Part shown: positions 18,352 through 26,480 of the stretch, one piece after another | Numbering within the stretch: the stretch's first letter is position 1 | Layout of the letters: every line of letters begins with the position of its first letter | Program-made: the position numbers and the translations under genes | Assembly: GCF_025685415.1 (NCBI RefSeq) | Contig: NZ_JAGSYB010000001.1 | Coordinates: forward strand, 1,674,001-1,738,000 | Reading direction: 5' to 3' | Source: Terriglobus aquaticus | GTDB taxonomy: Bacteria; Acidobacteriota; Terriglobia; Terriglobales; Acidobacteriaceae | DNA: 64,000 nt | The notes under the pieces: generated by a model | Seen by the model: the letters and a program-made list of their open reading frames with translations, nothing else | Told to the model about the DNA's origin: nothing | Databases searched by the model: none

Positions 18352-19143
18352 ATGCGAGCCGTCACTCTCCTGCTGTTGTTCCTCGGTTTGAGCACGTTCA
18401 GCCTCAGTGCGCAGGGCGCTCTCAAGGCCGAATCGAAAGCAGGTCCGTCAGAAGTCACAGTCTTTGCCGCTGCCGACATGGAGCCGGTTCTGCAAGTCTT
18501 AAGCCCCTATTTTGAAAGACGTACGGGCATCAAGCTCAAGATCAGCTTCGGGTCCTCCGCAACACTGAGTCAGCAGATTGTGGACGGTGCTCCCGCGGAT
18601 ATCTTCCTTTCCGCAGACTTCACGTTTGCCGAGCGGGTAGTGGCCGCGGGAAAGGCAGACTCCACCAACCCGACCCCGTATGCTCGCGGCATCCTGGTCC
18701 TGTGGGAGCGCAAGGACGGTCCGTTCCAACCGCTCAGCCTGGACGTGCTGAGCCGCAAGGACCTGAAGAGCGTTGCGATCGCCAACCCGGACCACGCGCC
18801 GTACGGCCGGGCCGCGCTTTCCGCGATCAAGAAGCTCGACGTGTACCCGAACCTGGCGCCCCATCTGGTGCAGGCCGAGTCCGTCGGCCAGGCGGCGCAA
18901 TTTGCGCTGAGCGGGAACGCCCAACTCGCACTCATGTCGCAGACAATCGCGATGAGCGGGAAGTACAAGGAGGCGGGCACGTTTGTGCTGGTTCCGCCGG
19001 TGACCTACCTGGAGATCCGACAGTGCGCCGTGGTGATTCAGAATGCAAAGCACCGGAGCGAAGCACACACGCTGCTGAACTACCTGACCAGCGACCCGAT
19101 TCAGCAGCATCTGCCCGAGTTGGGGCTGCGTCCGGTCCAGTAA
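18352..19143 (+). CDS. modA: Molybdate ABC transporter, periplasmic substrate-binding protein
   Basis: A 263-residue exported binding protein. The signal peptide (MRAVTLLLLFLGLSTFSLSA) is clear. VTVFAAADMEPVL, KISFGSSATLSQQI and GAPADIFLSAD carry the family's oxyanion-binding Ser residues; NPDHAPYGRAAL is also typical. It captures molybdate or tungstate in the periplasm for ModBC. The ATG at 18352 is chosen for the signal peptide; longer in-frame starts run through thrC antisense. First gene of modA-modB-DUF1348-modC. Confidence 0.92.
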   Translation: MRAVTLLLLFLGLSTFSLSAQGALKAESKAGPSEVTVFAAADMEPVLQVLSPYFERRTGIKLKISFGSSATLSQQIVDGAPADIFLSADFTFAERVVAAGKADSTNPTPYARGILVLWERKDGPFQPLSLDVLSRKDLKSVAIANPDHAPYGRAALSAIKKLDVYPNLAPHLVQAESVGQAAQFALSGNAQLALMSQTIAMSGKYKEAGTFVLVPPVTYLEIRQCAVVIQNAKHRSEAHTLLNYLTSDPIQQHLPELGLRPVQ

Positions 19144-19199
19144 GGTTCGGCAAAGTGCGGCTCTACAATCGCCTCTGAGTTGAAGACAGGGAGATCGCA

Positions 19200-19862
19200 T
19201 TGTTCGATACGGAGGCACTGGGCCTGACGCTGAAGCTCGCCTCGATCACGACCGTGTTGCTCCTGTTGCTCGCCCTCCCTCTCTGCTACGTCATCGTCTT
19301 CGCGCGCAGCCGGGGTGGTGTTCTGCTGGAGGCACTAGTGGCGCTTCCCCTGGTGCTGCCGCCCACGCTCTTGGGCTACTACTTGTTGGTCGGCCTGGGT
19401 CCGCTTACGGCCGTAGGGCGGACATTGACGCACCTGCTGGGGCACACGCTGGCGTTTTCCTTTCCCGGCCTCGTGGTCGGATCCATGCTGTACAGCCTGC
19501 CGTTCGCGGTGCAGCCGCTGGCGGCGGGGCTGCGTTCGGTCGATCCGCGTTTTCTGGACGCCGCAGCTACGCTCGGAACGTCTCCGCTGGCCTCTTTTCT
19601 CCGAGTGGCCCTGCCCCTGGCGCGCCCTTCCCTGCTCACTTCCGCGGTGTTGACCTTTGCCCATACAGTCGGGGAGTTCGGCGTGGTGCTCATGCTGGGC
19701 GGCAACATTCCCGGGCAGACGCGCACGCTTTCGATCGTCCTCTATGATTTGGCGGAGAGTGGTGACTTTGCCGCGGCTAACCGGATCGCCATCACGCTTC
19801 TCGTGCTTTCGACGGCCGCCCTGGCCGTGCTGTATCTGCGGCCGGACCGCCGCGCATCCTAA
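19200..19862 (+). CDS. modB: Molybdate ABC transporter permease
   Basis: Inner-membrane permease of 220 residues, about 5-6 helices. The EAA loop is at [20 protein letters not shown], and [18 protein letters not shown] is a hallmark of ModB. The start is a TTG behind a good SD (AGGGAGATCGCA). A 56-nt gap follows modA, and the DUF1348 gene begins 17 nt after its stop. Confidence 0.92.
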   Translation: MFDTEALGLTLKLASITTVLLLLLALPLCYVIVFARSRGGVLLEALVALPLVLPPTLLGYYLLVGLGPLTAVGRTLTHLLGHTLAFSFPGLVVGSMLYSLPFAVQPLAAGLRSVDPRFLDAAATLGTSPLASFLRVALPLARPSLLTSAVLTFAHTVGEFGVVLMLGGNIPGQTRTLSIVLYDLAESGDFAAANRIAITLLVLSTAALAVLYLRPDRRAS

Positions 19863-19879
19863 ACTCGAATCGGATCCCC

Positions 19880-20350
19880 ATGGAATCTCGCCCGCCGCTG
19901 CCGCCCTTTACCCCTGAGTCCGCCGCCGAAAAGGCGCGCAGGGCCGAGGACGCCTGGAACAGTCGCGACCCGCATCGCGTTGCGCAGGCGTACACGACGG
20001 ACAGCCAATGGCGAAACAGATCCGAGTTCCTTAGCGGTCGGGAAGAGATCGTTGCCTTTCTGCAGCGCAAGTGGGAGCGCGAGCTGGAGTACCGGCTCAT
20101 CAAAGAGGTATGGGCCTTCACGGGGGAGCGTATCGCTGTCCGGTTTGCCTACGAGTGGCACGATCACGCCGGCCAGTGGTTCCGCAGCCATGGCAACGAG
20201 CAATGGCTGTTCGACAGCAACGGGCTGATGTCCCGCCGCGAGGCCTCGATCAACGACGTTGAGATCGGTGAGGGGGATCGTAAGTTTCACTGGACGGCCG
20301 GCACTGCTCGTCCTGCCGACCATCCCGGCCTGACCGACCTGGGTCTGTAG
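19880..20350 (+). CDS. DUF1348 family protein (NTF2/SnoaL-like fold) inside the mod operon
   Basis: 156 residues matching DUF1348 (PF07080) throughout: [66 protein letters not shown] and [15 protein letters not shown]. The fold is a small NTF2-like cone that can form a dimeric pocket. The biochemical role of the family is unknown to me. No signal peptide, so cytosolic. It lies 17 nt after modB and 4 nt before modC, so it is almost certainly translated with the transporter. A role in molybdate handling is suggested by position only. Confidence 0.85.
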   Translation: MESRPPLPPFTPESAAEKARRAEDAWNSRDPHRVAQAYTTDSQWRNRSEFLSGREEIVAFLQRKWERELEYRLIKEVWAFTGERIAVRFAYEWHDHAGQWFRSHGNEQWLFDSNGLMSRREASINDVEIGEGDRKFHWTAGTARPADHPGLTDLGL

Positions 20351-20354
20351 CTCG

Positions 20355-21101
20355 GTGGAGACCTCGTCCGCACCGCCACTCGAGGAAACGCCCTGGCTGC
20401 GCCTGGTTTGTGACGAACGCCTGGGCAGCCAGCGGATCGCACACGACCTGAGGCTGACCCGGCTCTGGACTTGCATGTTTGGCCCGTCTGGCTCCGGGAA
20501 GTCCACTCTGCTGCGGCTGATTGCCGGTCTCTTGCCGCAGCACTCGGGCGTGTGCCAGTTACATGGGCGCGAGTTGCGCGGCATGCCGCCGCACCGGCGC
20601 CGTGTCGTGCTGGTCGAGCAATCGCCAGCGCTGTTCCCCAACCTGAACGTGGAGGAGAACATCACCTTTGCACGCCGGTCTGTCTTCGGAAGGCGAGACG
20701 TGGAGGAGCGACGGGCCACGGACGCGTTGCTCGAGGACTTTCAGCTCGGGCCCTTGCGTGGGGCGGCCGTGCACACACTTTCCGGCGGCGAACGCCAACG
20801 CGTTGCCATCGCCCGGGCCCTGTACGCAGAGCCGAAGGCGCTGCTGCTGGATGAGGTGTTCACCGGGATGGATGCCGCGCTGCGAGAAAGCCTCATCGCG
20901 GTGCTGCGACGGTACCAACAGCGAACCGGTGTGCCGATCCTGAGCGTTACGCATGATGTCGGTGAGGCATTTGCGACCGCGACGGAACTGCTGCGCATGC
21001 GAGACGGGGCGGTCGTGGCGCAAGGGCCGCCGGAACAGGTGCTTCAGGCAGAGCGCTCGGAACTGCTTCGGAGTCTTGCCGCCACGCAGGATGTCGCGTA
21101 A
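20355..21101 (+). CDS. modC: Molybdate ABC transporter ATP-binding protein, short form
   Basis: ABC ATPase of 248 residues: Walker A GPSGSGKST (43-51), signature LSGGERQRVA (142-151), Walker B LLLDE (163-167) and switch His in SVTHD. In context it is the ATPase of ModB. It ends soon after the nucleotide-binding domain, so the ~110-residue C-terminal TOBE/MOP domain that binds molybdate in classical ModC is missing. GTG start, 4 nt after the DUF1348 stop. It converges with murB, 11 nt away, and no terminator is seen. Confidence 0.85.
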   Translation: METSSAPPLEETPWLRLVCDERLGSQRIAHDLRLTRLWTCMFGPSGSGKSTLLRLIAGLLPQHSGVCQLHGRELRGMPPHRRRVVLVEQSPALFPNLNVEENITFARRSVFGRRDVEERRATDALLEDFQLGPLRGAAVHTLSGGERQRVAIARALYAEPKALLLDEVFTGMDAALRESLIAVLRRYQQRTGVPILSVTHDVGEAFATATELLRMRDGAVVAQGPPEQVLQAERSELLRSLAATQDVA

Positions 21102-21112
21102 CTCGCACCCGC

Positions 21113-22219
21113 TCAGCCGACGTTGACCGGCTCCTGCTCCAGCTCCACACCGAAGCGCTGTCGGACGCCGGCAACGATCTGTTCGCGCAGCGCCGCGATG
21201 TCCCGCTGCGTCGCGCCGCCCCGGTTGATCAGGGCCAGGGTGTGCTTGGACGAGATGCCTGCCTGCCCCAACACGGTACCGCGCACGAAACCGGCACGCT
21301 CCAGCAGCCAGGCGGCAGGCAGCTTAACTTGGCCGTCCGCCGCAGGCCAGTGCGGCACGTCCGACTCGGCCAGCCCCGCAGCTTCTGCAACGGTGCGCAG
21401 CGCGTCCGCGGGCACGATAGGGTTTCGGAAGAAGGATCCGGCCGACCGCGAGTCCGGGTCCGCCGCGTCCACGACCATTCCCTTGCCCCGACGAATTTTG
21501 CGTACCGTCTCCGCAACCTCGATCAACGTCGGCCGCGCCGGCTCCGGGAAGGCGCGCTTCAGGTCGGCGTACGAAAGGTTGGGCCGTACCGTGGCACCAT
21601 CGCAGCGGCGCAGGGCAAACGTAACCCGCAGAACGATGTAGCGCCCGCGCTCGGCACCGTTCAGCAGGCTGGTGCGGTAGCCGAAGCCAAGGTCGGCGTT
21701 GGTCAGTTCGACGAGCGCGTTCGTTGCTGTGTCGAAACAGCGCACCGACACCAGGGTCTGCGCAATCTCCTGCCCGTAGGCTCCCACGTTCTGCACGGGC
21801 GTTCCGCCGACTGTGCCGGGTATCCCCGCGAGACACTCCATGCCCTGCAGATCGCGATCAACTGTGAACTGCACCAGGTCATCCCAACTCTCGCCCGCCG
21901 CGGCGGTCACGTAGACCGGGTCGCCGCCACGGTCCACCTCCTCGCGAACTCCACGCAGGCCGATGTGCAGCACAACGCCCGGGAAGCCCGCGTCGCTGAC
22001 CAGCAGATTGCTGCCGCCGCCGAGTACGAACAGCGGCAGGCCCCGTTCTCGGGCGAATGCTACAGCGGATGTGACCTCAGCCTCAGTCTGGGCAGAAACG
22101 AACCAGCGCGCGGGTCCACCCACACCCAGGGTGGTGTAGGGCGCCAAGGGCACATTCTCCTGCACCGCCAGCGATGTCTCCGCCGGCGCCTGCTGATCCG
22201 CCATCGCCTGCCCGCTCAC
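21113..22219 (-). CDS. murB: UDP-N-acetylmuramate dehydrogenase (MurB, type I)
   Basis: FAD enzyme of 368 residues reducing UDP-GlcNAc-enolpyruvate to UDP-MurNAc, an essential cytosolic peptidoglycan step. Visible are YTTLGVGGPARWFV, the FAD loop FVLGGGSNLLVSD, GIPGTVGGTPVQNVGAYGQEI and the GYRTS segment that marks the E. coli-like type I form. SAGSFFRNP holds the catalytic Ser, and the active Glu lies near the C-terminus. The GTG at 22219 sits exactly 6 nt after a TAnnnT hexamer and has no SD, consistent with a leaderless message; an in-frame ATG lies 15 nt inside. Confidence 0.93.
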   Translation of the reverse strand: MSGQAMADQQAPAETSLAVQENVPLAPYTTLGVGGPARWFVSAQTEAEVTSAVAFARERGLPLFVLGGGSNLLVSDAGFPGVVLHIGLRGVREEVDRGGDPVYVTAAAGESWDDLVQFTVDRDLQGMECLAGIPGTVGGTPVQNVGAYGQEIAQTLVSVRCFDTATNALVELTNADLGFGYRTSLLNGAERGRYIVLRVTFALRRCDGATVRPNLSYADLKRAFPEPARPTLIEVAETVRKIRRGKGMVVDAADPDSRSAGSFFRNPIVPADALRTVAEAAGLAESDVPHWPAADGQVKLPAAWLLERAGFVRGTVLGQAGISSKHTLALINRGGATQRDIAALREQIVAGVRQRFGVELEQEPVNVG

Positions 22220-22225
22220 GTCATC

Positions 22226-22231
22226 AGGCTA
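22226..22231 (-). promoter_or_regulatory. Putative -10 (TAGCCT) for leaderless murB
   Basis: On the minus strand TAGCCT is followed by 6 nt and then the GTG of murB. No SD is present. Confidence 0.4.
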
Positions 22232-22267
22232 CCAGCGCGGATCGTTTCGCCACCGGGCGCGTCCATT

Positions 22268-22273
22268 TAGAAT
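22268..22273 (+). promoter_or_regulatory. Putative -10 (TAGAAT) of the bacilliredoxin gene
   Basis: TAGAAT with a weak -35 (TTTCGC, 17-nt spacer). The predicted start near 22280 would place the leader hairpin at the very 5' end of the mRNA. Confidence 0.45.
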
Positions 22274-22277
22274 GACG

Positions 22278-22322
22278 GTAGGGCTGCCGCAGCACGGAGC
22301 AGCAAAGACGCGGCGACCCTAC
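22278..22322 (+). promoter_or_regulatory. 5'-leader stem-loop of the bacilliredoxin mRNA
   Basis: GTAGGG-CT-GCCGC pairs with GCGGC-GA-CCCTAC (6 + 5 bp with a wobble/mismatch step) around a 19-nt loop, ending 8 nt before the SD. It could stabilise the 5' end or regulate translation. Confidence 0.45.
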
Positions 22323-22343
22323 GCAAGTCAAGGAGACGTTTTC

Positions 22344-22769
22344 ATGTACCCAGAGATCATGGTCATTCCAATGCGCGAAGAACTCACCCGCGCCGGTATC
22401 CAGGAGGCCCGCTCGGGGGCTGAGGTCGACTCTGCCATCGCGCAGCCCGGCACCACCATGGTCGTGGTCAACAGCGTGTGTGGCTGCGCGGCTGGCAAGA
22501 TGCGCCCGGGCGTTCGTATGGCCCTGCAGCACACGCAGAAGCCGGATCGCGCCATCACGGTGTTCGCCGGCCAGGACCGCGAAGCTACGGACAAGGCGCG
22601 CGGCTACTTCGGCGGCCACCCGCCCACCTCGCCTGCGATTGCGATCCTGCGCGATGGACAGCTCGTGTACCTGATGCAGCGCTCGGCGATCGAGACCAGC
22701 AATGCCCCGGCGATCGCGCAGGAACTTGCCCGCGCGTTCGACGTGTACTGCGCCAAGGCGACCGTATAA
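22344..22769 (+). CDS. Bacilliredoxin, BrxA/BrxB family
   Basis: A 141-residue thioredoxin-fold protein that removes bacillithiol (or a similar thiol) from oxidised proteins. The redox motif is Cys46-Gly-Cys48 in VNSVCGCAAG, and the family signatures MYPEIMVIPMREEL and FGGHPPTSPAIAI are present. Whether this organism makes bacillithiol cannot be judged here. The ATG at 22344 is set by an ideal SD (AAGGAG, 8-nt spacing); in-frame upstream codons lie in the leader hairpin. Followed by a strong terminator, so monocistronic. Confidence 0.9.
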   Translation: MYPEIMVIPMREELTRAGIQEARSGAEVDSAIAQPGTTMVVVNSVCGCAAGKMRPGVRMALQHTQKPDRAITVFAGQDREATDKARGYFGGHPPTSPAIAILRDGQLVYLMQRSAIETSNAPAIAQELARAFDVYCAKATV

Positions 22770-22792
22770 ACCGACACATCCATCGGAGAAGC

Positions 22793-22826
22793 GGCCCGGG
22801 AGAAATCTCCCGGGCCGTCCCGTTTT
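22793..22826 (+). terminator. Terminator after the bacilliredoxin gene
   Basis: An 11-bp perfect stem (GGCCCGGGAGA / TCTCCCGGGCC), 2-nt loop, then GTCCCGTTTT. Confidence 0.8.
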
Positions 22827-22882
22827 AGTACAACGCGGTCTGCTCTACTGATTCGCCGGCCGACTCCGCCGATAAGCGGGGT

Positions 22883-23101
22883 GTGACACAGACCCACGGA
22901 ACTCAACCACTCTCATCAACGGCACGCGTCGATCTGCGCAGTTGGCGGCTCGATGTGATCGTCCGCAAGCACGTGGAAATCGTGCTGCAACGATGCCACG
23001 GCAACAAACTGCGCGCAGCGGAACTGCTCGGCATCAGCCGGTCTACGCTCTACCGCATGCTTGACGCGTACAGCGTCATGCTCGCGCCCAACCAGCAGTA
23101 G
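22883..23101 (+). CDS. Solo Fis-type helix-turn-helix protein
   Basis: A 72-residue protein that is almost only an HTH_8 (Fis/NtrC C-terminal) domain: [20 protein letters not shown] followed by [10 protein letters not shown]. This domain normally ends NtrC-type activators, after receiver and AAA+ domains; neither precedes it here. It could be a free-standing Fis-like DNA-binding protein or a remnant of an activator. The start is a GTG with a GGGG purine run close by. It sits alone between a terminator and the DUF885 gene. Confidence 0.7.
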   Translation: MTQTHGTQPLSSTARVDLRSWRLDVIVRKHVEIVLQRCHGNKLRAAELLGISRSTLYRMLDAYSVMLAPNQQ

Positions 23102-23143
23102 GGTGGGAACGCAGCGCTTCCAAATCAGCGGAGCGCTGCGTCG

Positions 23144-23149
23144 TACACT
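23144..23149 (+). promoter_or_regulatory. Putative -10 (TACACT) just before the DUF885 gene
   Basis: TACACT lies 5 nt before an in-frame GTG (23155) and 8 nt before the ATG (23158). With no SD, a leaderless or near-leaderless transcript is likely. Confidence 0.4.
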
Positions 23150-23157
23150 CACCTGTG

Positions 23158-24939
23158 ATGAAGCAAACCCTCGCCTTCCTGGCACTCGGCCTCTCGCTTG
23201 CCGTGCCACTCGCCGCATCCGCCCAGGTCGACACACCCGCCACGCGCTCGGCACAGCTTCACAAGCTGTTTGAGAACTACTGGCAGGACCAGTTGAAGAA
23301 CTCGCCGGAGACGGCAACCAGCGTGGGCGACAAGCGTTACAACGACCGGTGGAGCGACTACACCGGAGCCGCCGTAAATGCGTGGCTTGCCCGCGAACGC
23401 GACTATCTGAACAGGCTCGCCACTTTCGACACCACCGGTCTTGCCGCGCAGGACAAGATCTCGGTGGACCTGCTGGTGCGGAACCTGATCGACGACCAGG
23501 AGGGTGCCCGGTTCAAAGAGTGGCAGATGCCCGTGAATCAGTTCAACGGCCCGCAGACCGGCCTGCCGCAGGTTGTGGACGTGATGCCGTTTGACGATGT
23601 GCACGACTACGACAACCTGATCGCGCGGCTCAAAGGCATACCCACCGTCTTCGCGCAGGTGGAAGAGTCCATGTCTCTGGGCGCGGACGCGAAGCGCACG
23701 CCTCCGCGCTTTGTCATGGAGCAGGTGGTAAAGCAGGTCGACGCGATCTCGAACGCAAAGCCGGAGGACACTCCGTTCCTGGCGCCGCTCAAGCACTTCC
23801 CGGCCGGCATCTCTGCCGAGGATCGCAAGCGCATCACCAAGGAGGCGACGGACGCCTGGACGCAGCAGGTCCAGCCTGCGTACGCGCGCTTCGGCAAGTT
23901 TCTGACCGCGCAATACATTCCGGCCTGCCGCACGGAGCCGGGCGCCTCTGCCCTGCCCGACGGAGATGCGTACTACGCGTTTCGCGTGCGACAGAGCACC
24001 ACGCTCAAGCTGACGCCGGCGCAGATCCACCAGATTGGCCTGGACGAGGTGAAGCGCGACGAGACTGAAATGCTTGCGATCGCGAAGAAGCTCGGCTTCA
24101 CCGACCTGAAGAGCTTCAACGCGAGCATCAAGACCAACCCCAAGCTGCACGCCACGTCAGCCGACCAGCTGCTTGGCGTGTACAAGGGCTACATTGCCGG
24201 GATGCAGGCCAAGCTGCCCCAACTCTTCGGCACCCTGCCGAAGGCGCCGCTGGAAGTCGTGAAGGTGCCCGACTACATGGCCGCGCAGCAATCGCAGGCC
24301 TACTACGACGAGGGCACACCCGACGGCAAGCGTCCCGGCCGCGTGTTCGTGAACACCTATCACTTTGCAGACCGCGGTCTGGAGAACGCGGAAGCCGTCA
24401 GCTATCACGAGGGCGTGCCGGGACACCACCTGCAATTGAGCATCGCGCAGGAGGTGCAGGGCCTGCCGGAGTTCCGCAAGCACAGCTACTACACCGCCTA
24501 CACCGAAGGCTGGGGTCTGTACAGCGAGAGGCTGGGCAAGGACGTGGGCTTCTACCAGGATCCCTACAGCGACTACGGCCGACTGGAAGCGGACATCTGG
24601 CGCGCCATCCGCCTGGTGGTCGATACGGGCGTGCACTCCCAGCACTGGACGCGGCAGCAGATGGTCGACTTCTTCCACGACCACTCCGGCATTGACGAGA
24701 CCAACATTCAGAGTGAGACGGACCGCTACATTGCCTGGCCGGCACAGGCGCTCGGTTACAAGATGGGGCAGCTCAAGTTTATCGAGCTACGCGAGCGCGC
24801 CCGCACCAAGCTTGGACCGAAGTTCAAGCTGAGCGACTATCACGACCTGGTCATCGACTCGGGCGCTCTGCCCATGGACTTGCTGGAACAGCGCGTGGAC
24901 GCCTGGATCGCGGCGGGCGGAGGCAAGCCACAAAACTAA
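23158..24939 (+). CDS. Secreted DUF885 family protein, probable zinc metallopeptidase
   Basis: 593 residues with a cleavable signal peptide (to about ASAQ, residue 22). The zinc motif is the DUF885 variant HEGVPGHHLQ (about 417-426), followed by YTEGWGLYSERLG, whose Glu is a likely third ligand. PGRVFVNTYH precedes the motif as usual. DUF885 proteins are predicted periplasmic or secreted peptidases; the substrate is unknown. ATG 23158 is chosen, although a GTG one codon upstream is also usable. Single gene. Confidence 0.88.
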   Translation: MKQTLAFLALGLSLAVPLAASAQVDTPATRSAQLHKLFENYWQDQLKNSPETATSVGDKRYNDRWSDYTGAAVNAWLARERDYLNRLATFDTTGLAAQDKISVDLLVRNLIDDQEGARFKEWQMPVNQFNGPQTGLPQVVDVMPFDDVHDYDNLIARLKGIPTVFAQVEESMSLGADAKRTPPRFVMEQVVKQVDAISNAKPEDTPFLAPLKHFPAGISAEDRKRITKEATDAWTQQVQPAYARFGKFLTAQYIPACRTEPGASALPDGDAYYAFRVRQSTTLKLTPAQIHQIGLDEVKRDETEMLAIAKKLGFTDLKSFNASIKTNPKLHATSADQLLGVYKGYIAGMQAKLPQLFGTLPKAPLEVVKVPDYMAAQQSQAYYDEGTPDGKRPGRVFVNTYHFADRGLENAEAVSYHEGVPGHHLQLSIAQEVQGLPEFRKHSYYTAYTEGWGLYSERLGKDVGFYQDPYSDYGRLEADIWRAIRLVVDTGVHSQHWTRQQMVDFFHDHSGIDETNIQSETDRYIAWPAQALGYKMGQLKFIELRERARTKLGPKFKLSDYHDLVIDSGALPMDLLEQRVDAWIAAGGGKPQN

Positions 24940-24950
24940 AGACAATTCAC

Positions 24951-24980
24951 TTGTCGACGCATCGATCGCAGGACTAGAAC
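24951..24980 (+). promoter_or_regulatory. Putative promoter of the small secreted-protein gene
   Basis: TTGTCG (24951-24956), 18-nt spacer, TAGAAC (24975-24980); the start codon follows about 31 nt later behind a strong SD. Confidence 0.4.
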
Positions 24981-25011
24981 TGGATCTCTGTAATCCCAGG
25001 AGGTCCAGCCT

Positions 25012-25311
25012 ATGTGGAAAACCATCGTCTCTCTCGCGCTTGCGTGTGTCATTGGTGCGGGGGTAGACAGAGCACTCGTCTCGTTCGGAACAGTTCACGC
25101 GGCGGAGGCTGCTGCTGGCCTTCAGGCATTCCAGGTGGCGCCCATCGGACGTGACTCGGCGATCACGGTGTACGACTCCAACAGCCGTACGTACTACGTC
25201 TACCCGGCGATCAATCAGGGCAGCAGCCAGATCAACTGCGAGTTCATGTTCCGGCTCTCCCGTGCTGGCGGACCGATGGAACGCCGAAACTGTTCTCCCG
25301 CTGGCTGGTAG
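25012..25311 (+). CDS. Small exported protein of unknown function
   Basis: A 99-residue protein I do not recognise. The N-terminus (MWKTIVSLALACVIGAGVDR) is a signal peptide or membrane anchor; the rest has a short beta-rich segment (AITVYDSNSRTYYVYPAI) and two Cys residues (NCEFMF, RNCSP) that could form a disulfide in the periplasm. The start is well supported by AGGAGG 8 nt before the ATG and a candidate promoter upstream. It converges with recO, 4 nt away. Confidence 0.75.
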   Translation: MWKTIVSLALACVIGAGVDRALVSFGTVHAAEAAAGLQAFQVAPIGRDSAITVYDSNSRTYYVYPAINQGSSQINCEFMFRLSRAGGPMERRNCSPAGW

Positions 25312-25315
25312 CTGC

Positions 25316-26056
25316 TTACAGCTTGGCCAGCATGCGGAGGCTCTGCAGCCGCTCTTCCAGGTGACGCTCCAGCATTGCCCCGGCAAACCTGCGCAGATCG
25401 ACCGCGCGACCACGCGGCCATGCTTGCCCTTCGAATGCGGTGATCGGGTTGCGAAACATCTCCTCGGCAAGCTGCAGCGACTCCGCGCTCAGGGGAACAC
25501 TGCCCTGCGGCCGCGCCTGCGTCGCAAACAGGCCATCTCGCACCGGCGAAAAGTAAGCAGCCTGCCCGCGCAGCGACGCGCCAGTCGCCGAGCATCGGGA
25601 CAGGTCGGGCATCCAGCCCAGCAGCCGGTTGATCCACAGCAGGAAGTACGTCGCCGGCAGGAACACGTTGTCGCCGCGCATGCGCTTTGCCACCGCCAGC
25701 GCCAGGCGGTAAACGTCGTCCTCGGGAGCACGGTCGGGCAGCGCTGCTTCCAGCACCTCGGCTACCAGGGCCAGCCCGGTGGCGCGCGGCAGGTCAACCG
25801 GCTCGCGCAACGGGGACCAGAGAATGTCCAGTTGATCCAGGCCGACCAGATCCTGCTTCGGCTTCTCCCGCCAGGTTGCGCGCACCTCGGTCATGGGTTC
25901 CAAGGCGCCGCCGAAGCGTTTGCGAGAGCGCATGGCATGCCGTGCCACGCCGCGCACCACACCCTGCTCGCGCGTGAACAGGGACACCAGCAGGTCTGCT
26001 TCCGCAAACGGCCAGGTTCGCAGCAGGATCGCTTCGGATTGGTGGATAGCAGCCAT
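25316..26056 (-). CDS. recO: DNA repair protein RecO
   Basis: A 246-residue recombination mediator that works with RecF/RecR to load RecA at gaps. The N-terminal OB fold is visible (EAILLRTWPFAEADLLVSLFTREQG), followed by a helical region. The Cys4 zinc site found in some RecO proteins is not evident; only one Cys (SRCSAT) is seen. The ATG at 26056 fits the usual RecO start. It lies downstream of fdxA but is separated from it by a hairpin terminator. Confidence 0.88.
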   Translation of the reverse strand: MAAIHQSEAILLRTWPFAEADLLVSLFTREQGVVRGVARHAMRSRKRFGGALEPMTEVRATWREKPKQDLVGLDQLDILWSPLREPVDLPRATGLALVAEVLEAALPDRAPEDDVYRLALAVAKRMRGDNVFLPATYFLLWINRLLGWMPDLSRCSATGASLRGQAAYFSPVRDGLFATQARPQGSVPLSAESLQLAEEMFRNPITAFEGQAWPRGRAVDLRRFAGAMLERHLEERLQSLRMLAKL

Positions 26057-26070
26057 GCTTCAGCAACACA

Positions 26071-26094
26071 AACGCGCAGCCGAAGCTGCGCGTT
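26071..26094 (-). terminator. Terminator after fdxA
   Basis: Minus strand: AACGCGCAGC, TTCG tetraloop, GCTGCGCGTT, then TGTGTT. A stable UUCG-capped 10-bp stem. Confidence 0.7.
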
Positions 26095-26116
26095 CAAGGA
26101 AGATCCTCAGAGTGGT

Positions 26117-26377
26117 TTAGCGTCCGAAGTGAACTGCGTTCTTCTGCGCGAAGTCCGCCCACTTGTCCGGCAGATCGTCCGCTGCGTAGATGGCCGACAC
26201 CGGGCACACCGGCACGCACGCGCCACAATCAATGCATTCAACCGGATCGATATACAACTGATCGACCGTCTCGTTGCCGTCCTCGCCTTTTTTCGGGTGG
26301 ATGCAGTCGACCGGGCACGCATCGGCGCACGCCGTGTCCTTTGTTCCGATACAGGGTTCCGCGATTACATATGCCAT
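26117..26377 (-). CDS. fdxA: 7Fe ferredoxin ([3Fe-4S][4Fe-4S])
   Basis: An 86-residue soluble electron carrier with eight Cys residues. By comparison with Azotobacter FdI, Cys9, Cys17 and Cys58 should bind a [3Fe-4S] cluster; Cys21, Cys48, Cys51 and Cys54 (CIDCGACVPVCP) the [4Fe-4S] cluster; Cys25 is free. The C-terminal extension after residue 62 is typical of the FdxA type. A minus-strand TGGTATCAT (26423-26431) could be an extended -10, and AAAGGA lies before the ATG. It may supply electrons to Fe-S enzymes such as IspG. Confidence 0.92.
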   Translation of the reverse strand: MAYVIAEPCIGTKDTACADACPVDCIHPKKGEDGNETVDQLYIDPVECIDCGACVPVCPVSAIYAADDLPDKWADFAQKNAVHFGR

Positions 26378-26422
26378 GGTACGTCTGTGTTCCTTTCAAA
26401 CCCGGAAAATCGTGAGAAATCG

Positions 26423-26431
26423 ATGATACCA
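26423..26431 (-). promoter_or_regulatory. Putative extended -10 of fdxA
   Basis: On the minus strand TGGTATCAT (TG-n-TATCAT), about 45 nt before the fdxA ATG; no convincing -35. Confidence 0.35.
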
Positions 26432-26480
26432 GCTATGAAATGCGACCGTTGCGGACGCAGTTTCGGAGACCGCGCAGAGC

